In this document: one piece after another, positions 26,431 to 36,739 of the stretch
How the letters are laid out: each line of letters opens with the position of its first letter
Numbering within the stretch: position 1 is the first letter of the stretch
DNA from: Planctomycetota bacterium
GTDB taxonomy: Bacteria > Planctomycetota > Planctomycetia > Pirellulales > Pirellulaceae
NCBI GenBank assembly: GCA_014381825.1
Contig: JACNKX010000143.1
Location: forward strand, 1 to 64,000
Reading direction: 5' to 3'
DNA: 64,000 bases
Notes under the pieces: model-generated
What the model saw: the letters and a program-made list of their open reading frames with translations, nothing else
Databases searched by the model: none
Told to the model about the DNA's origin: nothing
Position numbers and translations under genes: made by a program

Positions 26431-28880
26431 TGACGGAAGATAACTTTGCGATGGTTAACTCTCATCCAAGACATCGGTTTATTCGCCTGCTGGCCAGTTG
26501 GCTTTCCGCAGTCATGTTGACTACTGTCGCAACGGCTCAGCCAGTTCCCACCAAGTTGCCAGACAGTGTCCAGATTTTTCCAGCCGGAGCACGACGAGGA
26601 ACGGCGGTCGATGTACGCATCGGCGTGGAGCAGACTCCGCCAAATGCAAAGTTCTTCATCCGCGGAGCCGGTGTTTCGGGCGATAGTGAACTTGCCAGCG
26701 AAGTCTTCGATCAGGGTGAGCTGTCACCACGTCGGGCACCGACGGAAATTCCGATTCACTACCCGCGGCAATGGGCCGGAAAAGTCGTAATCGCTTCTGA
26801 CGCTCCCGTCGGAACAGCGTACTGGGACGTGTTCTGTGCGTCAGGTGGCAGCTCTGGCAGCTTGCCGTTCATTGTTGGCGACCTGCCGGAGTTCATTGAA
26901 ACGGAATCGAACTCGACGCCAGATTCAGCGGAGTTGATCGAACTTCCTGTTACGGTCAACGGTCAGATTCATGGCGAGCGAGATCTTGACTACTACAGGT
27001 TCTCACTTCATGCCGGCGAGGTCGTGTATTGCGAAGTACTCGCGAGGCGACTCGGATCTCGATTGGAGCCGACGGTCTCGATTCTTAACAGCGATGGCCG
27101 CGCCGTGTCGTTCGACGAAGACAACCTCGGTGACGATCCGCTGATCGCATTCAAAGCGCCTGAAGACGGAACCTACTTGTTGCAGATCGGCAACGTCTCG
27201 TTTCACGGCAGTCCAGCTCACGTCTACCGAGTCAACTTCACCCACGCGCCAGTTACTCCTTACGCCTATCCGATTGGTGCGCCGGCGGGTGAGTCCACGA
27301 AGTTCTCGTTCATCGCTATGTCTGGAGACGGGGATGTAAAAGTAATTGATCGCGAACTGACTCTACCTACTGACTCGAGCGAGGTGTTCTACTACTCCGA
27401 CCGTGAACTGGCGAATTCAATTCCATTGCGTGTCCTTCCTGCGGAGACAAAACTGGTGACGACACAAGCGCACGGAGATCACGCAGAATTCCCGATCGCT
27501 GTCGGTGAAGTGTCAAATGGACGACTGTCACCGTTTGTTGTTGATGTTTACTCGCTCGAGATCAAGGAACGCGAGCCCGTTGAGATCCGATTGATCGCAC
27601 CGGACTCGGTGAGTGCAGCGTCACTGGTTCTCATGGAGATTACAGATTCGTCCGGCAAGACAGTTGGGCGTACGAAGTTGGCACCGACGCCGGAAGCACT
27701 TAAAGCCTATTATCTACTTGCCAATCCAGCCATCGGCAAATACACGATCTCGCTGAAGTGCGTTGGCGATACGGCTTCCGGTCACCGATCTCGCGGTTAC
27801 CAACTTGAAGTGTTCCCAGCCACGCCAGATTTCAAATTGAATGCAGGGAGTGACTGTCTGAGTGTTACTCAAGGTAGCTCCGTCGAAATCCCCATCAAGT
27901 TAAATCGCATTGGTGGGTTTGACGGAGAAGTGAATATCAAAGTTGACGGCCTTCCAGAAGCGGTCACTGTTGAAAACACTTTGATCGCCGCAGGCAAAAG
28001 CGATGTGAAGCTAAAAGTCACGATACCCGATTCGCAGCTCAGCACGCGTCATGAAATCAGGCTCACAGGAACGGCAACCGTTGCCGACGAGCAAGTCGTT
28101 CGCCCAGTTCTGGTTCAACATCGCGGGCATGATAGTTTCGGTCGTGGTATTAGCGGATCGTTGCGGGATGTCATCGCGTTCACGGTGCGGCATAAGCCGT
28201 TGTTTCGTTTGCACTGCGAAGAGGCCTACCAGTACGCGCGTCGAGGCACCGTCTATCCGTACCGCATGACGCTTGAACGGTTTGATGGCTTCGCCGAACC
28301 GGTTGTCATCCAGCGCGGCGATCGTCAAAACCGCGACCTGGATGGAATCGATTTCGTTCAAACGACGGTTACCGCGGAGCAGTCCGAATTCATGATGCCC
28401 ATTTACTTGCCTGAGACGATGCACATCAACATTCAGAGTCAATCTCAGCTCTACACTCAGGCATTCGCGTCGTTCACCGATTCGCACGGTCAAAAGCAAA
28501 GCGCACTCGTGGTCTCCGAGAAGCGAAACATGCTCCGCACGATGCCGACCGTCGTCAAGCTGTCCGTCGGCAACTCGCCACTTAAGGGTCAACCGGGCGA
28601 CGTTGTGTTTGCTGAATTTGAACTCGATCGAACGAGCAATATGCGAAACGCCATGCGACTGCAACTGGTCGAGTCAGGCTCACTACAACTCGAATCGCCG
28701 ACAACACAAATCGAGCGAGAGGAAAGAACGATTCGCGTCCCGATCGCGATTCCTGATAACGTGGAGCCAAACAATTATCAGTTGACGTTTCGGGCGTCAG
28801 GCTCCCTGGACGCAAAGCCGGATCAAACCGTCATTACCTCGGCAACAGTCGCGCTGCAAGTATTCGCTCAATCCGATTAG
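26430..28880 (+). CDS. Secreted pre-peptidase C-terminal (PPC) domain protein
   Basis: An 816-residue protein with a signal peptide ending near TVATAQ. Residues about 160-270 form a PPC-type beta domain (DYYRFSLHAGEVVYCEV; EDGTYLLQIGN). The rest consists of several more beta-sandwich segments (for example around residue 475 and at the C-terminus). No catalytic domain is recognised. It may be a binding or scaffold protein on the cell surface. The start overlaps the DUF1501 stop (TGATG), giving a third gene in the operon. Confidence 0.78.
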   Translation: MTEDNFAMVNSHPRHRFIRLLASWLSAVMLTTVATAQPVPTKLPDSVQIFPAGARRGTAVDVRIGVEQTPPNAKFFIRGAGVSGDSELASEVFDQGELSPRRAPTEIPIHYPRQWAGKVVIASDAPVGTAYWDVFCASGGSSGSLPFIVGDLPEFIETESNSTPDSAELIELPVTVNGQIHGERDLDYYRFSLHAGEVVYCEVLARRLGSRLEPTVSILNSDGRAVSFDEDNLGDDPLIAFKAPEDGTYLLQIGNVSFHGSPAHVYRVNFTHAPVTPYAYPIGAPAGESTKFSFIAMSGDGDVKVIDRELTLPTDSSEVFYYSDRELANSIPLRVLPAETKLVTTQAHGDHAEFPIAVGEVSNGRLSPFVVDVYSLEIKEREPVEIRLIAPDSVSAASLVLMEITDSSGKTVGRTKLAPTPEALKAYYLLANPAIGKYTISLKCVGDTASGHRSRGYQLEVFPATPDFKLNAGSDCLSVTQGSSVEIPIKLNRIGGFDGEVNIKVDGLPEAVTVENTLIAAGKSDVKLKVTIPDSQLSTRHEIRLTGTATVADEQVVRPVLVQHRGHDSFGRGISGSLRDVIAFTVRHKPLFRLHCEEAYQYARRGTVYPYRMTLERFDGFAEPVVIQRGDRQNRDLDGIDFVQTTVTAEQSEFMMPIYLPETMHINIQSQSQLYTQAFASFTDSHGQKQSALVVSEKRNMLRTMPTVVKLSVGNSPLKGQPGDVVFAEFELDRTSNMRNAMRLQLVESGSLQLESPTTQIEREERTIRVPIAIPDNVEPNNYQLTFRASGSLDAKPDQTVITSATVALQVFAQSD

Positions 28881-28961
28881 CACCACTCCGTGAACAAGCA
28901 CTTTCGGCAACTGCAGTGTCGGGATACCGATTGACGTCGAACGAGCCTTCTTGGCGATCAG

Positions 28962-31100
28962 TTATTTCGGCAGGGGAAGGATAATGAGGGCATTCTCCGC
29001 AAAGGACGCCTCGCCGGCTTTTCCGTTGATGCGGTACTGAATCTTCAATCGCTTCACAACTCCCGGCAACGGGTCACCGCCGAAATTGGCGTTGTAACTT
29101 GGCGATGCCAAAGTGATCAGCGGCAAACTGCCCGCATGCTTCCGAACCGCTGCGGTCACGTCCTTTTGAGTCGACCCGTTGCCGTATTCCGCTTTGATGA
29201 TTTCCAGCTTCACTTTGGCCAGTCCAACCTTGGAGAGCAGCTGACTCACATCGACTCCCTTGCCACCGATCTTTTGGGCGATGACTAGCGTGGCTTGAGT
29301 CGCCTCGTCCTTCAGCGCGGGAACTTTTATGGCGTTGATGGCCAGCTTGAGTGCCTCGGCACTCGGATGGAGTTTTAGCACGTCAAGCACGAGTTTCTGC
29401 TCGGCGGGTTGGCGCGAAGCGTCAAACGCTTTCTGGCACATCTCGGCACGTTGTTGTTCCGGCATAGCGAATTTCCTCGCCAGACCAATGTAACCGCGCA
29501 GCGCCCGAATCTGGTACTTACGCTCCGGCGCGGTCTTTGCCAGATCCAACAGAACTGGCGCTGCATCCACGCTATTCCATTTGCCAAGCAGACGGCTGGC
29601 CGTGTCCTGAAGTTCAGGATCAGCACTCTTCGCCGCTGCGCCAAGAGTCTTCAACGCATTCGTCCCACCCACATCGCTCAGAATTTCCAACAGTGTAGTT
29701 TTCGTCCCGGTCGGTGAACGTTTCAGAGCCAACGCGAGTTCCGTGGCACACGCCTCGCGGTCCGGCATGCGGATGCTCGCCGCTTTCAGAGCCTGTTGAG
29801 CGGCCGGTGCATCTTCTGGATGTTTGGGAGCAACGACCAGCGAAACCAGCACGGAGAGCCGCGTGAGTGCAACCGTTTCTCCCAACGCCGTCAATGCGGC
29901 GCCGCGAACCGACTTATCGGAATGATCCAACGCCTTCAAAAGCGCGGGCACGGCGTCGATACGTCTCTGCCCGACCAATTCGATCAGCAGCGGATAACTC
30001 TTTCCTTCGGCATTGGGCAGGAGTGCGACGATTTGCGAGTTTACCTTTTCTCCGGACAGATCAGCCAATGTCGCCTTCGCTGCTTGCGCCAAATCCGCGT
30101 CAGCTTCGACCGCACTTTCCAGGAGGACGGAAAGACAAGAAGCATCTCCGACGCGTCCGAGTGCCTCGATAGCGGCCATTCGAACTGGCTTAGGGCCTTG
30201 CCCGGCAGCTTTCAATATGGCGCTCAACACAACGGTCTCGTTGCGATCAGCCATGGCCTGGATCATCAGGGCCGCTCGCGGTGGTGCCGCGCGAACCATT
30301 TCGGCGGCCAGAGCCTGGTCGATTTCACCACCGGGAAACTCCCGAGCAGTGGTCAGCGCGAGCTGGAAGAATCGCTTGTCGGGCGACTGGAACTGTTCAA
30401 GCAATAGCGGGATCCCGTCTTGGTTCCGAGCGAGAATCGCTCCGCGAGTCGCTTCGATGATTCTTTGCTTGGGGACATCGGCTTTTCGAACGGCGTCATA
30501 GAACTCTACTGCTTCGGCCACCTTGCCTTTGGAGACAAGCCGCTCGGCGCACAGCACACACCCTTCGGCAACCGCCGAACGAACTGTTGCCGAATTGGCG
30601 GCTAGCGATTGTCGCAGGGAATTGGCGGCGGCGGCATTTCCGATTCGCCCCAGAGCGACAGCTGCGGCCGCTGCAACATCAGCGTCCGTGTCTCGTAAAC
30701 GCGCGGTCAACAGATCGACCGCGTTAGTATCCCTCCGGACACCAATCGAATTGATCGTCCCGATGAGCAGTCTTCCCTCCATCGAGTCGGTTGCTTGCCG
30801 TAACGCTTCGTCCGCAGCCGCTCCCGGAATCGCTTCCAGCGCGATCCGCGCCCACGAGGCCAGTTGTGCGTCCTGCAACAGCGAAGCCAGATCGGGAACG
30901 GCCGCGCTCGAACCGTGGATGGCCAAAAGCTTGCAGGTGATCGCTTTCTCCGCCGCGGGCGCGTCCGAGCGAAGAACCGCCACTAGTTCCTTCTCACGAG
31001 ATGTGTTTGCATCGTCTGCAGCCTGGGTCCAAGGGGCACTCGCGACGATCAGTGATACGAGGAAAACGGACAAGCTTACGAATTGTCGAGTCATGTGCAT
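28962..31100 (-). CDS. Secreted HEAT-repeat protein
   Basis: A protein of about 712 residues with a signal peptide (SLIVASAPWTQAAD). Most of it is helical HEAT-like repeats (for example AAAVALGRIGNAAA; AAIEALGRVGDASC; GAALTALGETVALT). The last 75 residues form a beta domain (from about IIKAEYG to the end) that recurs at the end of planctomycete proteins. ATG 31100 is preferred because AGGA lies 9 nt upstream. It is likely a protein-interaction scaffold outside the cytoplasm and is co-directional with the Gfo/Idh/MocA gene, 56 nt upstream. Confidence 0.8.
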   Translation of the reverse strand: MHMTRQFVSLSVFLVSLIVASAPWTQAADDANTSREKELVAVLRSDAPAAEKAITCKLLAIHGSSAAVPDLASLLQDAQLASWARIALEAIPGAAADEALRQATDSMEGRLLIGTINSIGVRRDTNAVDLLTARLRDTDADVAAAAAVALGRIGNAAAANSLRQSLAANSATVRSAVAEGCVLCAERLVSKGKVAEAVEFYDAVRKADVPKQRIIEATRGAILARNQDGIPLLLEQFQSPDKRFFQLALTTAREFPGGEIDQALAAEMVRAAPPRAALMIQAMADRNETVVLSAILKAAGQGPKPVRMAAIEALGRVGDASCLSVLLESAVEADADLAQAAKATLADLSGEKVNSQIVALLPNAEGKSYPLLIELVGQRRIDAVPALLKALDHSDKSVRGAALTALGETVALTRLSVLVSLVVAPKHPEDAPAAQQALKAASIRMPDREACATELALALKRSPTGTKTTLLEILSDVGGTNALKTLGAAAKSADPELQDTASRLLGKWNSVDAAPVLLDLAKTAPERKYQIRALRGYIGLARKFAMPEQQRAEMCQKAFDASRQPAEQKLVLDVLKLHPSAEALKLAINAIKVPALKDEATQATLVIAQKIGGKGVDVSQLLSKVGLAKVKLEIIKAEYGNGSTQKDVTAAVRKHAGSLPLITLASPSYNANFGGDPLPGVVKRLKIQYRINGKAGEASFAENALIILPLPK

Positions 31101-31156
31101 GGTTTCAGTCCTGAGCGTTGAGTTCGGCAACAACTAAATCACTTCCCGCGGCAGCA

Positions 31157-32455
31157 TTACAGCCGCCACGGTTCACGCAGAGCCTCGGATCGCAAACGAT
31201 TGGCCTGTGCGTCGTTAATGAACTCGTGTTCTTTGTTGTCGTAGATAACTTGACGTCCCAAGTGGAGCGCGATATTCGCGGCGTGGCAGGCGATGTGGGC
31301 ATTACAAGCCGCGTCGGCATTGCCTTTCGTCTGACTGCGAGATTTCACACAGTCGAGGAAATCGCGTACGTGGTAAGTTGCCGGATAGCCGCCGATTTCG
31401 GCGACCTTTCTCCCGGCGAGCAATTCGGGCGAACTCAAAACCATTTTGCCGCTGTCGCCCGCTTCCACCCAACCTGTCTCGCCTTCGAATCGTACCGGGC
31501 AAGAGCCGAGAGGGATCCAGCCAGTCTCGCGGAAAATCAGTTCCACGCCATTCTCGTAGCGAGCGACCAAGTGCCCGTCTTTCGGAGCGTTGTACTCGAC
31601 GGGAGGCAAGCAATCGTCGACGGCCCATTGGCAAAGGTCGACGCAATGCGAACCCCATTCGAGTACGCCACCGCCGTTGAAAGCACCAACGAAGCCGCCA
31701 CCCTTTTCAAAATTGAATCCGTCGAGCAGCTTCGCATTGAACGGCCTCCATGCAGCTGGCCCGAGGTACATGTCCCAATCGACGGCCTCTTTATCTGGCT
31801 CGGGCTGCGGCGGTAACCAACCACTCATCAGAGCTTGCATTCCGGCGGGGTGGGCGAAGACTTTTTTGAGTTTGCCGAGCTTCCCAGTTCGAGCCAGCTC
31901 GCAGGCAAACGCGAAGTGCGGCAGGTTGCGCCGTTGAGTGCCAGCCTGGAAGACGCGTGCGGTCCGGCGCATCGTTTCTGCCAGGATCAGACTCTGGCTG
32001 ATGTTCTTCGTGACCGGTTTCTCGCAATACATATCCTTGCCAGCCTTCGCGGCGGTCATCGCGGCCGTAGCATGCCAGTTCGGTCCCGTGGCGATCAACA
32101 CCGCATCGATATCACTGCGGTCCAACAGTTCACGAAAGTCGCGATACATATCGCAGTTGTCTGTGCCGTAGTTGCCGTCGATTATTTTCTTGACCTCGAG
32201 GCGGCGCTTTTCCTTCACGTCGCAAACTGCAACGAACTGCACATCCTTTTGCTCCAAGAAACAGCCGAGGTCGTAACCTCCCCGGCGTCCGATGCCGATC
32301 CCACCGACCACAATCCGCTCGCTGGGCGCGACGGCACCATCCAAACCCAAGGCCGAACTGGGGATGATCGTCGGTGCCATCACCGCGGCACCACCTGCCG
32401 AAAGTGTGGTCTTCAAAAACCGACGCCGATGAAGTTGCGTTTGCTTCTTCGACAT
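31157..32455 (-). CDS. Gfo/Idh/MocA family oxidoreductase, Tat-exported
   Basis: A 432-residue protein with the leader HRRRFLKTTLSAGGAAV, a twin-arginine signal. The Rossmann motif GGIGIGRRGGYDLG lies near residue 51, followed by the catalytic-loop EKP in MYCEKPVTKN near residue 143. The C-terminal domain is typical of NAD(P)-dependent sugar or cyclitol dehydrogenases. AGGAGA precedes the start. The substrate is unknown. It heads a two-gene minus-strand operon with the HEAT protein. Confidence 0.9.
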   Translation of the reverse strand: MSKKQTQLHRRRFLKTTLSAGGAAVMAPTIIPSSALGLDGAVAPSERIVVGGIGIGRRGGYDLGCFLEQKDVQFVAVCDVKEKRRLEVKKIIDGNYGTDNCDMYRDFRELLDRSDIDAVLIATGPNWHATAAMTAAKAGKDMYCEKPVTKNISQSLILAETMRRTARVFQAGTQRRNLPHFAFACELARTGKLGKLKKVFAHPAGMQALMSGWLPPQPEPDKEAVDWDMYLGPAAWRPFNAKLLDGFNFEKGGGFVGAFNGGGVLEWGSHCVDLCQWAVDDCLPPVEYNAPKDGHLVARYENGVELIFRETGWIPLGSCPVRFEGETGWVEAGDSGKMVLSSPELLAGRKVAEIGGYPATYHVRDFLDCVKSRSQTKGNADAACNAHIACHAANIALHLGRQVIYDNKEHEFINDAQANRLRSEALREPWRL

Positions 32456-32725
32456 AGCTGATCTCCTGATCGTGTTGATCGCAGGGCCGCCGGCACATCC
32501 AATCGGTGCCTGGGCGCGGTTGCGGCACGCTGATCAGCATAACGCCACGGCGTGGCCCTATCTACACACAGTCCGCAGGATTTAAGTGATCGCAATCATT
32601 TTCGGGGGTGTCTTCGCAAACGGAGTTGAAAAATGTACTCGTGACCGTCCGCTCGGTTGCTTCCCTTGCTAGATCGTATCGTCTAACCTGACGACGGTAG
32701 ACGTAACTCGCAGTGAGGGTGGACG

Positions 32726-34039
32726 ATGCTAAGATTGACGACCCGCGATGGAGTGATGCTTGTCAGCCTTTTAGCCGCCGTTGGCTTGGTGGGCGTGCCG
32801 GCGGAGGCGATTGAGCTGGGGAAAGTCACCGGAATTCCGCTGCCGGAAGCGCGGATATGTGTCACCGGTTTTGACCACAACCGTCCGGATCCGTTTCCTG
32901 GCCTCGGTGACTTTATCGGCTGGGTGGGTGGCGTGAATCGCTTGGCCAATGGCGAGTTACTGTTCGTTCATTCGGCGGGATACTGGCATGTTTCATTCGC
33001 CACGCCGATTGTGCTGAGCGATGATCTTGTCGAGCCGTATAAGAAGGCGGGGCTCGACTTCGATCGCAAGGCACCAACAGGCGGACGGATCATGGCCTGT
33101 CGATCAAAGGACAACGGCGAGACCTGGTCAAAGCCGGTCACTGTCTACGACGGCCCACGGGACTGTCGACCGAGTGCCAGCTTTGTGACGAACACAGGCA
33201 CCGTGATCGTGATGGTAAACATGCAAGCCTCCTGGTACGGATTTCCTGAAGCACCACCGGGTGGTCAGACGCTCAACACGCGTCAGCTCGTTGTGCGATC
33301 GACGGACCACGGAAATACCTGGAGCGAGCCGCAGCCACTCAACAGCTCGGGTACATATTACACACGTGGGCGCTCGCGTGGTCTGCAACTTCCGGATGGG
33401 GGCATCCTCTGGTTGTCCTACGACATGAACAAGGGTAGCAAGGTACTCGACGGGACCGTTCACCGGTCCGACGACGACGGCAAGACTTGGCGAGTGATTT
33501 CGGTGATACGCCGCCGCAAGCCTGCCGGCGACAACGTCGATGCAGCAGACCTTGTTGTGTCCGGCGACGCCGATGCCTTTCTAGATCTTGGCACACCCGA
33601 GGACGACAAATGGATCGACACGGACGAAGGTGAATTGGGGCGACTCGGCAATGGCCGTCTGGTGTTGGTCGCGCGGCCCGACGGCGGCACGCTGGTTTCT
33701 GATGATGAAGGAGTGAAGTGGCGGCAGATCAGTCGAGTTGGGCCGAAGTATGTGTACGCGCCTTCTCTTGTCGTGCTGGGCGACGACACGATTGTGCTGA
33801 CCGCAGGCGGCAGTGGCGGACAGTGCGTCTTCCTCAGCATCGACGGCGGCAAGACTTGGTCGGATCCGATACAAATCGACCCCAAGGCTTACGGTTACGG
33901 CAGGCTGACCCTGCTGAAGGATAAGTCAATTCTGCTTGCCTATGTCGAGCACCATGGCGCACCACAACGTTGCCTGATGGTCCGCTTCAAAGTGAACGCG
34001 GCTCGTGATCGTGTCGAGTTGCTGCTGATTGGTCAGTAG
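32726..34039 (+). CDS. Secreted sialidase-like (BNR/Asp-box) protein
   Basis: A 437-residue protein with a signal peptide ending near PAEA. Asp-boxes are visible: SKDNGETW, STDHGNTW, SDDDGKTW, SDDEGVKW and SIDGGKTW, implying a sialidase-type beta-propeller. GAGGGTGG about 4-5 nt before ATG 32726 supports the start. The region before it (32456-32725) is divergent and must hold promoters for both strands. The substrate is unknown. Confidence 0.85.
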   Translation: MLRLTTRDGVMLVSLLAAVGLVGVPAEAIELGKVTGIPLPEARICVTGFDHNRPDPFPGLGDFIGWVGGVNRLANGELLFVHSAGYWHVSFATPIVLSDDLVEPYKKAGLDFDRKAPTGGRIMACRSKDNGETWSKPVTVYDGPRDCRPSASFVTNTGTVIVMVNMQASWYGFPEAPPGGQTLNTRQLVVRSTDHGNTWSEPQPLNSSGTYYTRGRSRGLQLPDGGILWLSYDMNKGSKVLDGTVHRSDDDGKTWRVISVIRRRKPAGDNVDAADLVVSGDADAFLDLGTPEDDKWIDTDEGELGRLGNGRLVLVARPDGGTLVSDDEGVKWRQISRVGPKYVYAPSLVVLGDDTIVLTAGGSGGQCVFLSIDGGKTWSDPIQIDPKAYGYGRLTLLKDKSILLAYVEHHGAPQRCLMVRFKVNAARDRVELLLIGQ

Positions 34040-34061
34040 AGGGCGTTTACTCTTCACGCTT

Positions 34062-35612
34062 ATGTCCGACGATTCGCTGCCGCCGCTGACGCTTGCCCTT
34101 CGAGTTCGGGTGTGTCTACGTCTGCTGTTTTCGTTACGACGCCACGACTTTCGGGCGGCGCGCACGTTTATGGCGATGACTTATCCAAAAGATCTGCCCA
34201 TCGTGCGGGCGTTGAAGTTCATCGGTTGGGCGCTGCGCCAGATGTGGTCCACGATCCCCGACGCAATGCGGCATACGCGGTTTGCCGCCCCGGTGTCGGA
34301 CGTGCCAGTGTGGTTGAAAGACGGCAATCCGCTGGCGAATCATCCTTGGGCAGAGCGACCCAATGCAAAGTTGCCTGAGGTGGTAGACACGGTCGTCATC
34401 GGTTGCGGCTTGGCGGGGTGCGCCGTGGCGTATCACTGGGGTCGGAAGGCGCCGCCGGAGCGGAAGCTTGTCGCTCTGGACATGGCTGACGCAGCCACCG
34501 GCTCGGCGGGCCGCAACGAAGGCTTGGTGGTGATGGGCCGCTACTATCATATGGTCATGCAGACCGTGCTGCCTTATCTGCACGATGTGCGGAGTGACTT
34601 GACGCCGGAACAACAAACGCAACTCGCGAAGCAGTTCGCCGCCTTTTACGCTCGCGCTTGCTATCGCAACGGTGACCTAGTTGAGCAGACGGTGCATGAC
34701 GAGTGCTTCGATTGTGACTATGCCCGCGAAGGTTGGGTGCAGGCGCGCGATGAAGACCAGCAGACATCGCTGGCCGAATCAGTCCAGTTGGCGCTCGAGA
34801 GCGGCTATACGGACTGGATGAGCATTACGCCTGAAGAAGTCAAGCGGCGGACCGGAATGAACGTGCGCCATAACGCCGGCTTCTCGATCGCCGCCGCATC
34901 CTTTCATCCGGCGAAGTGGTGTTGGTCGCTATTGGGTCGCGGCATGGAATCGGACCAGGTCGACCACTTCTCGCGGACAAAAACGCTCGACATCGAGGAC
35001 GCGGGTGAAGAGTATATCGTCCGCACCCAGCGCGGCGAGATTCGTACGCGTCACGTCGTGCTCTGTACGGAATCCTACACGCCGCTGCTGATGCCGCAGT
35101 TTCACGATCTGATCCGCCCGACGCAAACTCAGGCGGCCAGCGGTCCTGGCGGGCCTCCGGAAATGATGCCGCATGTCGGCATCTCTGGAAGCCGCGCCTT
35201 CTTCGGACGGCACGGTAACGAGACGATGATCGGCTCTGACGCTACTCGTGTTCCCGATCGTGAAGCGGGAAGGATACAGCCTTCGCGTTTTCTGACTCAC
35301 TACCTTTGCACCGAGTTAGAAGCCGCCTTCGGTCGGGCACCTTATACCATCACCAACGAGTGGTCAGGTACGGTCAGCTACACGCCCGATGAATACCCAG
35401 TCGTTGGCGTGATTGATGGAAAACGCCAGTACATCCTAGGCGGGATGGCCGGCTCGGGCACGGCCGTCTCGTTCAATGGTGCGCGTTGTATTGTCAACCG
35501 CATCCTGGGCGACAATTCGGAGACAGATGACTATCCCGACGAGTACTTTAGTCCTCTGCGTCTGCTCGACCCAGACGGACACAAGTGGCCCGAGCTGGAG
35601 CAACCGACGTGA
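34062..35612 (+). CDS. FAD-dependent oxidoreductase (DAO family)
   Basis: A protein of about 516 residues. The dinucleotide-binding motif VIGCGLAGCAVAYHWG lies near residue 115, preceded by about 100 atypical residues. The remainder matches the DAO fold of glycine/sarcosine-type oxidases, with a C-terminal GGMAGSGTAVSFNGARCIV contacting FAD. No export signal is clear. ATG 34062 is chosen over the upstream TTG at 34029, which overlaps the preceding gene. The substrate, an amine or amino acid derivative in this family, is unknown. Confidence 0.85.
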   Translation: MSDDSLPPLTLALRVRVCLRLLFSLRRHDFRAARTFMAMTYPKDLPIVRALKFIGWALRQMWSTIPDAMRHTRFAAPVSDVPVWLKDGNPLANHPWAERPNAKLPEVVDTVVIGCGLAGCAVAYHWGRKAPPERKLVALDMADAATGSAGRNEGLVVMGRYYHMVMQTVLPYLHDVRSDLTPEQQTQLAKQFAAFYARACYRNGDLVEQTVHDECFDCDYAREGWVQARDEDQQTSLAESVQLALESGYTDWMSITPEEVKRRTGMNVRHNAGFSIAAASFHPAKWCWSLLGRGMESDQVDHFSRTKTLDIEDAGEEYIVRTQRGEIRTRHVVLCTESYTPLLMPQFHDLIRPTQTQAASGPGGPPEMMPHVGISGSRAFFGRHGNETMIGSDATRVPDREAGRIQPSRFLTHYLCTELEAAFGRAPYTITNEWSGTVSYTPDEYPVVGVIDGKRQYILGGMAGSGTAVSFNGARCIVNRILGDNSETDDYPDEYFSPLRLLDPDGHKWPELEQPT

Positions 35613-35728
35613 TGTCAGCGGCACCGTCGTTGAAAACTTGGTCGCACAATTAACGAAGGAATGCCAACGATCGGCCTGGGACGCTCTGTAAGCCTGCTGT
35701 ACGATTCTCGCGTTTGAAGGCAAAGCTG

Positions 35729-36739
35729 CTAATACATACCTTGTGGTACGACTTCGCCTTGGCCTTTCGTACTCAACGCGCGATAGACGTCGTGATCAAT
35801 TCCGTCAGCGACGAACCGCACTGAACCATCCACCAAACAGAAACTGGCACCGCCCGGATGACGGCTGCGAAACGACATCACGTCCCACCAGTCGTCAGGC
35901 CGTGGCGGGTCCGGAAAAAAGTTTAACGGCGCGTGGCAACTCGCAAAGTCACCGTTAGCATAGAAGGCTGCGGAGTGGTTGTTGTGTAAAGGGATATCTT
36001 CGCCGATCAGGAACGTTGAGCTTGTACCGTCGATTACATTCCTCATTCGAACTGGGTGTTGGTACGAGACACGATGGAAAGCACCCTGGCACGGTCCCAC
36101 TTGGTGGCAATCTGGTAAACTTCCGCCAGCGTGCATACTGAAGAGGCCGCCCAATCTGGTGTCACCAAGTACACCTTTGTAGTTCGTTGTGGCGACGTTC
36201 TCTCCGGTCCATTCCCATTGAAGCAAGGACAAACCTGCCCCGTCAGATGGACATTGAAGAACTGGTAACTCGGTCTTCATCGGATCGGCAAGTGACGGGG
36301 TCTTGAGTCCACCGCCGGAGAAAAAATCTCCCGCGAAACCAATTTTGAATTCATCGTAGAGGGCTTGTTGTTCCAATTGAGGAAGCATGCTCACGATCCA
36401 CCCCTTGCCGCTACGCTGGGGAGTCGGGTGCGGACCTTCGTCATACGGACTCACACTGATTGGGAATGTACCGTACGCGTCGTGATAGAGCTGTACCGCC
36501 AAGCCGAGTTGTTTGAGATTGTTTTTGCACGACATCTTGCGGGCCGCCTCACGAGCGGCCTGCACAGCCGGCAGCAATAACGCGACAAGTACGCCGATGA
36601 TGGCGATGGCTACCAAGAGTTCGACGATGGTGAAACCGACTGCAGTTTGTCGACGAGAGGAAGCCTGTAACACGGTCGGTCCCTTTTCCGTTCGTTCGAG
36701 TCTACGGAGATGTGAGCGTTTTCGGGTATTTCCAATCAC
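35729..36739 (-). CDS. DUF1559 pseudopilin-like protein
   Basis: A 336-residue protein with a type IV pilin/pseudopilin N-terminus, GFTIVELLVAIAIIGVLVALLLPAV (shown here in two parts: GFTIVELLVA, then IAIIGVLVALLLPAV), with cleavage expected after the Gly near residue 35. The rest is the DUF1559 domain, ending with CLVDGSVRFV and a degenerate GxY-like tail. This family is very abundant in Planctomycetota. It starts at GTG 36739, overlapping the stop of the upstream gene (GTGA), which implies translational coupling. Confidence 0.9.
   Translation of the reverse strand: MIGNTRKRSHLRRLERTEKGPTVLQASSRRQTAVGFTIVELLVAIAIIGVLVALLLPAVQAAREAARKMSCKNNLKQLGLAVQLYHDAYGTFPISVSPYDEGPHPTPQRSGKGWIVSMLPQLEQQALYDEFKIGFAGDFFSGGGLKTPSLADPMKTELPVLQCPSDGAGLSLLQWEWTGENVATTNYKGVLGDTRLGGLFSMHAGGSLPDCHQVGPCQGAFHRVSYQHPVRMRNVIDGTSSTFLIGEDIPLHNNHSAAFYANGDFASCHAPLNFFPDPPRPDDWWDVMSFRSRHPGGASFCLVDGSVRFVADGIDHDVYRALSTKGQGEVVPQGMY

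Noticed and set aside
28881-28961. Terminator between the PPC protein and the HEAT protein
   Set aside because: The 81-nt convergent gap shows no clear hairpin and T-tract on either strand.
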